DNA of 35,187 nucleotides from Spirogloea muscicola. Taxonomy: Eukaryota; Streptophyta; Zygnematophyceae; Spirogloeales; Spirogloeaceae. Shown piece after piece: positions 24,184-35,126 of this stretch. The translations under genes and the position numbers were made by a program. The notes beneath the pieces are model-generated. The model was not told the origin of the DNA and did no database searches. It saw only the letters and a program-made list of their open reading frames with translations. Within the stretch, counting starts at the first letter, position 1. Each line of letters opens with the position of its first letter. The stretch covers positions 16,479 to 51,665 of the forward strand of contig WELB01000024.1 of assembly GCA_009602725.1 (NCBI GenBank). The letters are read 5' to 3'.

Positions 24184-24392
24184 CATTATGTATGTCAAGG
24201 GTGTATACATGACATTGTGGCCCTGCATCTCTTTGTTTCTGCTCAATGAACAGACTAAGGAACAAATGCTGAGAAGTCAAAAAATTGTTTGGATATAGTA
24301 AGTGGGCTAAAAAAGGGAAAAGGAAGGAAGTGAGCAACCCAAGAGTGTGTGATAATGGGAAGACCTGCTAAATTGTTAGTCGCAGGAAAGAG

Positions 24393-27300
24393 CTAGCCAG
24401 GAGGGACGACTGGCACGAAACCAGGCATTGTAGAGTGCAGTACGGCGCCCAAATTTCCACCATAAAGGGGCTGCCGGCTTAGAGGCACATGATCCAACAT
24501 TGCCTCTCCAGAGTCTGCCACCTGCAGATGCCAAGACATTCCTCATTAGCTTAACCATAGAGATTTTGCTCTGACCACACATCAAGCAAACATGAACAGG
24601 GGTGATGTGCTCAAGGTTACTGAAACCCTGAAAGCCTCAATGTATGTGGCGCTGCCCTCTACAATACGTGGCTGCAGTTGACATACTCCAAAGCCTAACG
24701 GCATTCCTGACCCTGCTTTGGTGGCAGATTAAAAGGCTTCGAATCTTTCTGGGATCGCTGGCTAGCTAGCTAACCTTTCCTGATGGGAGAAGAGGATTTC
24801 TTCCTCTTCCTCTTGTTCTTCTTAAAGCCCACCTCTGCTGCTGAAGCTCCTGCTTGTCGAGATGAAGGCCTGCCGCCTCCATGTAGGCCTGCCTTCTTTC
24901 TTCCTTCGTCCATCCCTAAATGCGAACCCCCATGGTTGTTTGCTTGTGGCCGCATCACAGCAAGAGCTGGCCAGAAGGATGACTGTATTGAGCAGACCTC
25001 TGCAATGGTAGCACAACCTTCACTAGAAGGGTGCAATCTGGACGGCACCAGAGGTGGCTGGTTCCCAAGCAGCACCTGCAACAATGGAAATCCATGTAAG
25101 TAAATTGATCATGCAACCTTACTTCTGTAGGCAGGCATAAGATTGCTGTCTTTCAAGACCAGGGCTTGTCACGCACTTTCGAGCCCGGGCCCATACCTTT
25201 ACGACTGCAGCTGCGGAGGCAGAGATGGATCGCAGATTGTATCTGTAAACAGCAACGGGGTCAAGCAATCACGACAGTTCAAGTCATGGTAGCTTCTTGT
25301 CCCCTTAACTTTCATTTTGATGGCTATCAATACTTCACTTTGATGGCAATCATCACAAGGTCTTGTTGAGAGGCTAGCATTGATGCCAGTGTGTCACAAG
25401 CAAAGATGGCAGCGACTCAACAAGCTGATGGAGTTGCGGAAGCCTACCCTCCTTCCAGGACCACAAGCATCCGCCCTTGCGCCAGTGGCATGAGAAGGGA
25501 TGCCATGTGCGCATAACCCTCTGGGGTGACCTGGCAAGGAAGAAGATCTAAGTGAGCAACCAGATGAGCATGTCCAGCTCCTCTCCAAGCAGGAGAAGAA
25601 GAAAGCAGGTGTGAGCAACCGCGTCAGAAGCATACAGCTTCTGCTGCCTGAAGTCTAAAAAGCAATTCTGCAAGTTGTATTATAAGGCAGAGTTAAGATC
25701 AGCCTGAGAAAGAGACAGGACACTAACATCGCAGGCTCCTAATGGGTCGCCTCTTGCTGCATCAAAGCCAGCTGATATAATTGTCAAATCTGGTGCAAAT
25801 TGATAAGCTGCAAAACAAGCAAAACAAAGAGATGTCATTCACACTAGGTGATTGACGTTGCATTCAAGAGGCACGGGCGATGAAGTTAGTGAAGCGTCAC
25901 ATGCATCTGCATAGTACAATAAGCTTGATCAAGCACAGCAAGATAAGACACTAAAAGGAATGCTGGTTTCAGGTGATAATAGCTACCACCCATTCTATAT
26001 CAGGCCAACCTATGGGGAGAACCACATAAAAGAATGCAGCAAGGTAGTCATTGTCTCCTATGCCGCCCCGGCTCCAAGGAATGTTCACAGAGTAGCCTTC
26101 TCCAGGGCCAATGCCCACCTAAATTATGACAAGCTGATATATCAGAATTTCTGGTGATTAGGCATGCGTAACAGAGGCATGACCGTGTACGATCTATATG
26201 ATTAAAGGTTTTCTACAAGACCTCATGGGCGGCTCCAGTGCCAGGGTAGAAATGCCCGCCGTCATGTCGATGTATGGATATGAACAAGACCTACAAGAAG
26301 CCGATGCCATGGTTGTGTCAAGTCAACAATGAGCAAGTGACATGAGTCGTCGCAAAGTGTAATGAGAGTGTAAAAGGCAATTAGATCGTGAGACAGCCTC
26401 TCAAAGCAAACACTGCAAAGATTGTGTCAACGACAAGTTGGTCATGAGAAAAGCTTCTCACGGATGGATCTCTCTCAAATATCCTCTGGGTCCCATTGCC
26501 ATGGTGTACATCCTAGGAAAAACAGGGCAATCTGTAATGTAAGCTTCATCAAAGACCAATCAGAGCTGATAACGACATGCTATCAAATTAGTTGGATGCT
26601 AATTGCCTATGCCTGCTCAGTGACCATGCACTACACCTTACGCACTGGCCTTGATGGAAGTTATAGTAAGATGGATCCTCAACACGTGTAAGATGGGCTC
26701 ACAAAATCATGCTATTGCTTGGGCTTCCCAGCTGGCATGTGTGCAATTTGGACCTAGCATTGGGCCAACTGCACTGGTATGGGAAGCATCAACTTAGGAC
26801 GGCCTGCACTTACCCAATCTACAATGAGAACTTTCTTAGCTCCAGCTTCTTGTGCTGCTCTCGCAGCTACAGCCACGTTGTTGTGCAGACAGAAGCCCAT
26901 CACGGCATCGCCTTCAGCATGGTGGCCTGGTGGTCTCACCTGTCGCCGCACGGTGATTGTACGAGGCTGAAGCAATGAACTCTACAAGCAGACATATGGA
27001 TGCGACCAGTCTTTATTGAGAACCCGTAACATAGGTAGGGTGCTGGTACTGACCAGCGCAATGCCGTTCCGAGCATTGCCCGTAGCTATTGCTACAGCTA
27101 GATCCACAGCAGACCCAGCTGCCAATCGTGCAGCCCTTGCAGAGTACTGATTGGAGTACGTGTCTGGAGTGAAGTATCTGTAGACAGACGAATTTGCACC
27201 CATAAAGCTTTGCCATATGAAATTGCTTTTCATGCAACAGCACCAATCTGCAGGATCTTATTGCAAACATAATTTGCAGGCAAATCCCGACCCATTCCCC

Positions 27301-29881
27301 CTGTTACTTGCTCGAGTCACTCTTCTGAGCATGTTAGGAACTAAACTGTTCAGCTTTTCAAGGCCACGAACGTGTGAAATACAGATGTGGTTGACCTTTG
27401 ATGACTTTGACAGCTTGATTCCACTACGTCCACATGCTCATTCGAGTGGACCTGCCATCCATTGGCAAATATGCATGCTCAGCAGATGTATTTTCCCTCT
27501 GTACCTCCAAGTCATCTCTACGATGAATGTGAAGCTAAAAGAAGAGAACCAGACTACTGTCTCTGCTAAACGACTAGAGGCTTCACAAACATTGCTCATT
27601 ATTGCTCGCACAAGGCATCTCACGCAGAGTGCATCTCAACATCAACAAGAGCGCTGCAGTTCCTTTGGTTCTTGCCAAGCTCTAGCTTATAACTACCTTC
27701 AGAAGCTCTTTCTGAGTCACCTCCCTTGCTGGGATGGGTATGCATCGTCCAGGAAAGAGACCTGCAAAGATCCACATACACTGAGGTCAGCGAGCTGCGA
27801 CTAGCAGAGATGTCACAGTACACCTTCTCAGCTATGCACAGCGTTCACTGCAAGTCTAGGATGCAAACTTACACAGTCACAAGCTTTGAGAGTCACCAGC
27901 AGCATGTGACTGCTGAGGCTGTAACAGAAGTTTAGCCCCACACCATCTAGAAGATGAGCTTCATTATCATAGCTGCTTGACTATGACACAGGCAGATCAC
28001 CTGCAGCTGCTAAACCGCCAACTATGGCACGAAGTCGATCTGGCCTCTCAGGGTGCGGGCTCATGTTACCCTGCGAGCAGGGAAAGCATCAGTATGCAAC
28101 GGTTGCATGCATGAGAATTTGAGCATCGCATGCATCAGTAAGGCACTTCCCTCACACATTAAGTGCTGAATGATGAAGCGCTTGATGTGCACCTAGACGA
28201 CTTTCAACGGCAAGGCAATAATTACCTCTTCATGCATCAACATGCGACTGTCAAAACCCACAGCAGTGGCAGCAGCATTTGCCCAGTCATGAGGGGACTT
28301 GAGGCCAGCCACTGTCACGACCGCCTGAGCTGCTGTCACAGCAGGCGTCTCTTCTTCCCTCTCATCATCCTCATCTGCAGCCACGCCCAGTGACTCGGGG
28401 TCTGGCTTCAAGTCTGATTGGCCAGCGGCTACGTCTGCCACGTGGGAGCGCTTTGGCAACCCAGGAGGTGCCATGAAGCCCTCTTCCAAGATGGCTGAGT
28501 GCCGGTGTTCTCCACAGAGCTGCCAAATGCAATTGAAATCCATAAGGAGCTGTCAGAGAGGTTGGACTTTCTTTCCCAATTACAAATTGTCTTGTTGTAC
28601 AATGGATGTTACTCGTGTCATATCCTTTTGCTGCTAGCTTAGTGCAAAAGAGCCCGCAGGAAGGGCAGGATGGATAGAAGTTGCTCTTGGACCTGACAAG
28701 TATCGGCCTCGAAGTGCAGATTGGGCATGGTGCAGTTGGTGCAGTGCCACCTCGGATGCGCCTTGGCTGGCTCATAGTCAGAGTCGTTCGACTCCAAGTC
28801 TTCAAAAGTCACAAGCACAGAGGATCAATGTCGCATATTTAGTGCTTGATTCACTATCTAGTGAAGGCTGAGGTTTGTATATGTTCTCATCCTGCAGAGC
28901 CCACCTCCTTGCAGTAGGATACTTGTAGAACGAACGCAAGATCACTGCGAAGCTACTTGATCGACCTGGTCTTCATACATACTCGTGCATTGAAGCTCAT
29001 GCATCTGCCCGCATGTGTACTTTAAAGTGAGAGAGCCCAACAAGCTGACAGTCACACTGCTACTTATTTGGCAAGAAAATGAGAAGTTCAGGAGCAGCAG
29101 TGCAGCCTTCTCTGTTAGTAAGGCATCACAGTCAAACCCTGTGCTGCATACCCTTATCTTGCACTTGTGACCCAGGCCCATGAATGTAGCCATATTAAGA
29201 CACTGACAGAGAAATGAGTAAGCACAAGCCCCTACTCAACGTCCATATCCAAGTGCTTGACGATCAAGGAGGAAGACAGACTGGATCTCGGTTTAGGATG
29301 GCCTTCAATACGGAGCCGCAGCACAATAGGCAGTAAGGGAAGGCTAACACTTAGCAATGCTTGCAGCTTAACAGCCTGGGATAACGAGGCTAAAGGGCGA
29401 AGCTGAGTGATGTACCATCGTCATCGGCGCTCCCATAGAGCGCCAGGAGGTCGTCGAAGCCCCTCCCCGTCCGGCCGACGACGTCGTCCAGCCCTCCTCC
29501 GCCCTGCACTCGGGCGTCCACGAGCTCCATGTCCGGGCCGACGTAGGAGGTGGAGGCCATCCTCGCCCGCCGGAACCTGCCCAGAGGATGGTCGCCCAGG
29601 GCTTCTGCGCCCGGGGGCTCCCGCTGGCCAGCAGCCTCCTCGTCGATGTCGCTCCCGCCCGCTTCCGGCTCGCCGTCGGCGTCATCCTCGTCGTCCTCCT
29701 CGTCAGCGTCCTCGTCGGACCCTCCGCCGTCCCCGTTGGCGTCCCCCTCGCCGCCGCGGCGGTCGGCCATGTCGTCGTCGTCGTCGGCGTCCCAGAGCTT
29801 GTTCCCAACAATGGCGCCCACGCTAGGGTTTGCAACGAAGGCAGCCCCCGGGGCCCCCCAGGAGCGTGGGCCAGGGTCCAT
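24393..29881 (-). CDS. Class II histone deacetylase with RanBP2 zinc finger (HDA15-like)
   Basis: A zinc-dependent lysine deacetylase that removes acetyl groups from histone tails. Sixteen exons join with matching phases into 722 residues: 29881-29416, 28799-28693, 28519-28226, 28070-28001, 27761-27697, 27451-27396, 27177-27054, 26939-26814, 26512-26462, 26290-26222, 26118-26010, 25807-25728, 25530-25448, 25242-25197, 25075-24775, 24514-24393. The N-terminus is strongly acidic (runs of Asp/Glu, residues about 30-90). A RanBP2-type finger follows: [20 protein letters not shown] then C. The catalytic domain shows [97 protein letters not shown] and VVLEGGYNLRSIS; the His pair and metal-binding Asp/His/Asp residues are intact. 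The C-terminus carries a basic [13 protein letters not shown] stretch, a likely nuclear localisation signal. Finger plus class II domain matches plant HDA15. Confidence 0.93.
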
Positions 29882-30721
29882 CTCGCCGCCTGCCCGGGCT
29901 GCTCCTGAGCTTGCCAGGAGCTTCCCCCCTCAGCCGAGAGGCACGGCTAGGGCCCTAAGCAGCCAGCACCACGGGAGGGCAGGGCAAGGCCCCTCCCCCC
30001 GGGGGCTTGCTCCGAGCGCGCCCTAATTTCGGCTATGGCGGGTCTAGGCCCACCCGCCATAGCCGAAATTAGGGCGGCGCGTGCGCTCCATCCGCGCGTC
30101 ATCTCCGAGGCCGGACTTCCAAAACCCGGGCGGATATCGCAGGGCCCGGGAAGCCCCACTCCACGTGGACCGAGCCCTCCTCTGACGGTACGGGTTGCTG
30201 TCGGGAAGCCGCGGGGAGCGCTTTGACCGCTGATGGGGCCCCCGGCAGCATGGCCTCCTCGCAGAGGGAGCGTCCACGTCAACGACCACGTGGCTGGTAG
30301 TAGCCGTCCTCCTCCCCTGACCAGCCCCATCAAGCTTTGGAGTTGACGCTTTTCAATCAAGCCAGCCCGGGGTTGAAGTCCCTCGTCGGGGGCCCCTTTC
30401 CCTTTGGCCGCGGCGATCAGCAGAGCACAGGGCCTGCCGCTAACGTTAATGGAAATCAGTTTTAGCCTTTGCGCTAACAGCCACTCACTCACTTCAGAGA
30501 GACTTCACTCCACAGTGAGTGATCGAACACCGACCGCCACCGCCGCCGCCGCCGCCGCCTTCGTCGCCGCCGCAACCGCCGCCGGCTGGGTCAGCGCAGT
30601 GGCAGCCGCCGCCGCGGTGGGCGACGCCAGCGCGAGCTCCGGCGGCGTGGCGCCGAGCCGCTCCCGCTGCCGGATCTGCCGTCGCACAGCCGGCGGCTGC
30701 TGCCAGCGGCCGACCAGGACC
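29882..30721. promoter_or_regulatory. Divergent promoter region, HDAC / reductase
   Basis: About 840 GC-rich bases between the HDAC start (minus) and the reductase start (plus), compatible with a bidirectional promoter. It contains the perfect inverted repeat at 30019-30076. The reductase frame stays open upstream to an ATG at 30404, but the Ala-rich stretch encoded there looks like translated 5' UTR. Confidence 0.4.
30019..30076. repeat. Perfect 25-bp inverted repeat, 8-nt loop
   Basis: Left arm 30019-30043 is the exact reverse complement of right arm 30052-30076; the spacer 30044-30051 reads CTAGGCCC. The arms contain CCTAATTTCGGCTATGGC and its complement. Outside the perfect stem, GAGCG (30014-30018) and CGCTC (30083-30087) could extend it after a small asymmetric bulge. 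Confidence 0.95.
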
Positions 30722-33260
30722 ATGGCAGCTCTGGAGCTGGAGCTGGGCTTCCTGGGAGCCGGCATCATGGGCCTCGGCATGATGCGCAACCTGCTCAAGG
30801 CTGGCCACAAGGTCAAGGTGTGGAACCGCAGCCCGGCGAAGGTGAGCATCCCGCACTCAACCTGGAAGTGCAAGTATCAGCATTGTCGCCTCAGCCAGGA
30901 CCCCATTGAAAAGACCATTAAATAGACCACGTCAAAACTATAGCGCGTCGTTTGCCAGGCCTATCTGTGAGATACAGACCTCTTATGCAGTTGCTCGATG
31001 TAGACGTGCTAATGGAGGCGAAACGCCTCGAAGGGCATGATACAGCTTGGCTCTGTGTGGTCTGGCTGGTGGCACAGTGCACTGAACAGCTTTGCTTGTA
31101 ACTTTAAGCCTTGCCGTGGAGGCTGCTCTGACGCTTTGACTGCCGCTGTCATCCCGTTCTGTTGATAACAGGTCGACGCGTTGGTGGAGGAGGGTGCTTC
31201 AAGGGGGCACACGCCTGCAGAGGTGGTGAAGGCTTGTGACATTACAATCGCAATGTTAGCTGACCCGGCAGTGGCGCTCGAGGTTAGTTATATTGACTTT
31301 ACTTTCAGCAATACCTTACAAGAACCTGGGACTGTATTGCAACAGGTTCATCTCGTTACTTTTGCACACACTCCTTGTGAGGGGTTCTCAGGGAGGAGGC
31401 TTGTCTCATTATTGATCCTAAACATACGGCTCTTGAAGCTTTCCATTTGAGAAGAGTACACGACATAGATCCTGCTAGCCAAGTGCTCGATCAGGCCTCA
31501 AGGGCAGTGACAACGTTGAGTCTTGTAGCCTATCTCTGAGCAGACGCTGTTGGCATGAGCTTGCAAGACAGGTAGCACTTGGAGAAGGTGGGGTGATTGA
31601 GGGCATGTCAGAGGGCAAGAGCTATGTGGATATGTCCACCGTCGACGCCGGCACATCAATGAAGATTGGACAAGTGCGTTCAAGCCCAGTCCACTCGCTT
31701 TTCCCAGTACTTGTACTTGTCATGTACCACCATAGGAGGCTGCATTCGTGCCCAGAAGTCGATGAAACTACCAGAGCTTCTGCGTCAACAAAGACCTAGA
31801 CTGAGAAGAGATTGCCTTAATCACTACAGAGTTCTAGCCTAGCTTGAGCTGGGAGGTCTACAAGTAGTAGTGTGGCATTGGCCGTGGACCGCATGCAGTC
31901 TCCCTCCGTCTCTACACTGGTGTAGATGCCATCGACTCTGCGAGTCTTTCTGAGATTGTTCGGGGTATGACTGGGCCTGCATATGTATCAGGCTGTTGTG
32001 GAGAAGGGTGGAAGGTTCCTTGAGGCCCCAGTCTCAGGGAGCAAGAAGCCAGCCGAGGATGGCACACTCATCATTCTTGCTGCAGGCAACGAGGTGGGAT
32101 CATCAGAGCATTTTCTGCTGGACCTTGACCCCCACAACAGCTCTGCTTGAAAGTATGACACAGCTGCCAGGAGATGACAATGATTGCCCATTCAGTCTGC
32201 TTCACTCCTTGTACACAATGCAATTCCTATTGATGTATGATCATGTGTGGGCTTGATGCATGCAGGCACTATTCAAGGCTGTGGCGCCAGCCTTTGATGC
32301 CATGGGTAAGAGGTCGTTCTTTCTGGGCGACCTTGGTAATGGAGCACGCATGAAGCTGGTGGTAAATATGATTATGGGCAGGTCAGTCCATCTTCTCTGA
32401 GCACCTCCTCTTCACCTTGCTCGTAATTGATTGTGGTCTATTCTATGCCATGGAAAAGGGCATACATCTCTGAACAGCTTTGGCAGTACTTGCTTTGTGG
32501 TCAGCATGGTGGCCTCCTTGTCAGAGGGGCTTGCTCTCTGTGGCAAGGCTGGCATCAGTCAGCAAACGCTCCTGGAGGTCTTGGTAAGACTCAAGCGCTG
32601 AGTAGCTTACGGCCAGGCTGATGCTTCATAGCTTGTTTCAATATTCTGTATCTACGTACTGTGAAGCAGAGTTTGCCTGAGTTGTTAGGTGTTCTGTGGG
32701 TCATTACATTGCGGCATGCAGGTAGAAATCCCTTGAATCCATTGGAGCTGGCTATTGAAAGTCATTGAATAACCGAGTACCACTTTAGAGACAATTTCCT
32801 GCAAAAGATAAAGGGTCAAATGTTCATTATTAGTCTGACCAATGCTTTGTGGATATGAGCAGGACCTTGGTGCGATGAGTAATGGGCTATTCAAGCTAAA
32901 GGGCGCATCCATTTTGCAAGGCAACTTTCCTCCTGCGTTCCCTTTGAAACACCAACAGAAGGACATGAGATTGGCATTGGCAGTTGGAGACGAATGCAAC
33001 CAGCCAATGCCAATTGCGGCAGCTGCTAATGAGGTTAGCCCAGCAGATTCTGCACTGAGCGCTTATTCCTGGGAATTCCTCATTCCTGATTGACCATTGT
33101 GTTGCCTCTCAGATTTCTGCTCGTGAAAGTTTGGCCCTCTGTTTCACAAGGAGTTGACTTGCACATTGTACGGCAATTACTGCAGGCATACAAGCGAGCA
33201 AAGGGAATGGGCTTTTCTGATGAAGATTTTGCAGCTGTCTTTAAGGCTATCCAGCAATAA
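30722..33260 (+). CDS. GLYR1: Glyoxylate/succinic semialdehyde reductase
   Basis: An NADPH-dependent beta-hydroxyacid dehydrogenase family enzyme that reduces glyoxylate to glycolate and succinic semialdehyde to gamma-hydroxybutyrate, detoxifying aldehydes under stress. Exons: 30722-30841, 31172-31282, 31572-31673, 31992-32093, 32266-32381, 32505-32583, 32863-33033, 33186-33260. All phases agree, giving 291 residues, near the 289 of the Arabidopsis cytosolic enzyme. The Rossmann motif [17 protein letters not shown] starts around residue 8. Further landmarks are [12 protein letters not shown], the substrate loop [19 protein letters not shown], the catalytic-lysine block [15 protein letters not shown], and [15 protein letters not shown] near the C-terminus. 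ATG 30722 sits in a good context (GACCATGG) and gives the compact form. An upstream in-frame ATG at 30404 would add about 106 Ala/Arg-rich residues and could represent an organelle-targeted form. Confidence 0.95.
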
Positions 33261-33482
33261 GCCGGACATACTGGTGGCCTACCCTTGGGTCTGTGACATG
33301 GGAAGGGCGCAAGTCAATGGCGGAATGATGTTCGTGCAGTTATATCCCTGATTTTGCATCATCTCCACGTCAAACATGCCCAGTGCTTACACCTGGTCTT
33401 TCTGGCCTGCGTCTTAGCTGTTTATAGCATTTTGAGGTGCACTGTGTCATCTCTAGTGTTGACCAGAATTGCCTGCTTATCC

Positions 33483-33487
33483 TGTAA
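33483..33487 (+). terminator. TGTAA poly(A) motif of the reductase gene
   Basis: TGTAA about 220 bases after the reductase stop, matching the chlorophyte poly(A) motif. Positional evidence only. Confidence 0.35.
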
Positions 33488-34514
33488 CATAAGAGCAGCA
33501 CAAAGATACTGCCAGGTTGTGTAGAGCACTACTTGCTCTTTACCTGAGCGCACCGTCCGCCCAAGGGCTTCTGGCAGTGGCTTTACTAGGTGACAGGCAG
33601 TTCTGCATCCGCGGGGCGCTTATGAAGGGGCGCTTATTAAGCGAAGATGTTTAAGTGGCTGACATTGTCGAGTCTACGGGCATGACCACGTACTTCAGCC
33701 CCACTGTAAATTCTGCAAGCATGCATACCAACAAGGCAACTTAATGGGCAGACAGACACTCCTTTCAGAGGCTTCTCAACATCATACAATTAAGGCCGCG
33801 TCTGCGTGCAGATGGACTCTGAGGTATGCGGCGCTGTGGGCTTGCCTTGTTTAGGCATCTAGGGTTGCCCGGCTCCGTGTAGTGTAGATGGACTCCCAGC
33901 GCTTACTCGGTGGTATACACTCAGCTGGCCATTCAGCTTCTTCTGAGCTCGTCACACTTGGTGCGGGGATGGGGCTTTAGGGGCTTCCATAACAATCCGA
34001 TGGCTGTGAGAGGCCAGTCCACAAAGGTATGGCCCAGGTTCGAAAGGGCCGGAAGGCGCAAATTACGACATTACTCTCTTCAAGCAGAAGGAACGCGGTG
34101 CGCATGAAATGAAAGGGTGGCCAATTTCAAGCCAATACAGTCAGGCAGAAATTAGTGCCAAGTTGGGGCTACATCAAACGAAGCCCAAAGCTAAGGTGGC
34201 TAAGGTAACGTGTGACGTTAGTACTCACGTGGGAGCACACAAATCTCCGACAAACTAAAATGGGGAGCCGGAGCGGCCCATGGTTGACGCACGCAGGCGG
34301 CATCTCTGAGTTCCGGTCACGAGGAGGAGGCACCTCCCTTGGCCTTAGTACTTGGCCACACAGGCCCTCCATCTCTTGATATACACTCCAGGCCTTGCGG
34401 TTGGACTCGGAAGTAAAGCGAGGGAAGGAAAGCGCGGGAAGAGAAGAGAAAGAAACAGCGCTTTCCAATGTTAACTGGTGGCTGTGACCAAAAGAATGGG
34501 AATCTGAACCCGAA

Positions 34515-34845
34515 AAGAAGAAGAAAGTGCTCGCCGACTAGGAGAGCAGAAGAAAGTGCTCGCCCATTGAGAATAGGGGCTGGAACAACCAGCCCGAAAA
34601 AGAATGAACAGAGTACGAGAGCAAGAAGAAAGTGCTCGCCCATTGAGAATAGGGGCTGGAACAACCAGCCCGAAAAAGAATGAACAGAGTACGAGAAGGG
34701 GGCCAGGGGAAGCGCTAAGTAACAGAAACAAAGCTGCTACGAGACACTCAGTAACCCCTGCTAAGCAGCCGCAGATCAGAGATGCTGGGCTCCTGGAAGT
34801 GGGTCCCCTGGCCAGAGCCAGAGGCAGCAGCGAGGGCTCTGCCGG
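34515..34845 (-). repeat. Dispersed repeat, copy B (inverted)
   Basis: The reverse complement matches copy A at 21677-21915 in the same landmark order. Copy B differs by an internal tandem duplication of about 75 bp (34542-34616 and 34617-34692, nearly identical) plus a truncated third unit at 34515-34541. Near-identity of the two units suggests the duplication is recent relative to the A/B divergence. Confidence 0.88.
34577..34671. repeat. Two GGGCTGG-N5-CCAGCCC hairpins in copy B
   Basis: Stems at 34577-34583/34589-34595 and 34653-34659/34665-34671, each with loop AACAA. Read on the minus strand the loop is TTGTT, against CTTTT in copy A: the stem is conserved while the loop differs. Confidence 0.85.
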
Positions 34846-34888
34846 TCTGGCGGGAGAGCCCCCTCTCCCGCCAGATTTGCCTCTGGCT
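34816..34888. repeat. Nested palindrome
   Basis: The inner perfect 13-bp stem (34846-34858 with 34863-34875, loop CCCC) is flanked by an outer 11-bp inverted repeat (AGCCAGAGGCA at 34816-34826, complement at 34878-34888). The inner hairpin is absent from copy A of the repeat. Confidence 0.85.
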
Positions 34889-35091
34889 TGCGCAGCGAAG
34901 TCTAACCTACCGATCGATTGCTGACAATGGGACGTCCAAGACGGACGTAGAGGGCCCTGTCTGCCATAGCCTGTGGCTCCGCTAACGTAGTCACAAACAC
35001 CCTCTGTATGCAACTGGCTGGCTTTTAAATCAACGTCAGCAGTCGCAGCAATTGCAAGCTATTCTCTAACCAATTCGAGCGCCCCCAAGAC

Positions 35092-35092
<1 letters not shown>

Positions 35093-35125
<33 letters not shown>
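35093..35125. repeat. (CGG)11 microsatellite
   Basis: Eleven uninterrupted CGG units near the window edge. Similar GC-rich triplet runs occur in first exons here (EPL at about 108-152), so this may be the 5' part of another gene. Confidence 0.85.

Positions 35126-35126
<1 letters not shown>

Larger units (their letters stand above)
20864..24392. other. Repeat-rich intergenic region, no recognised gene
   Basis: GC-rich promoter-proximal DNA of the LRR gene (20864-21120) is followed by telomere-like TTTAGGG motifs (21129, 21164), a three-copy tandem repeat, a dispersed repeat and hairpins to about 22540. From 22101 to 22493 a + strand ORF of 130 codons is open (segment RAIRSDGGRASRPELPEGAR) but matches nothing known to me. 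From 22550 to 24392 only short ORFs are seen; fragments such as VVADHPFLDEVDPAG (minus strand, near 23960-24000) are suggestive but do not chain into a gene. Confidence 0.5.

Noticed and set aside
22550-24392. A multi-exon minus-strand gene downstream of the HDAC
   Set aside because: Several short protein-like fragments exist, but they do not chain with compatible splice phases and match no family I recognise.
24376-24585. Alternative HDAC last-exon frame ([10 protein letters not shown]...)
   Set aside because: It is phase-compatible using the upstream acceptor, but the acceptor at 24515 gives a more protein-like tail ([18 protein letters not shown]). Only cDNA can settle it.
21677-34845. 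A 13-kb composite DNA transposon bounded by the inverted repeats
   Set aside because: No transposase, and the enclosed genes are ordinary housekeeping genes. Independent insertions of a dispersed repeat explain the pair more simply.
34471-35013. 180-codon minus-strand ORF with repeated FFFGL..PAPILNGRAL segments
   Set aside because: The repeated peptides come from the 75-bp tandem DNA repeat; similar peptides appear in several frames, as expected for non-coding repeat DNA.
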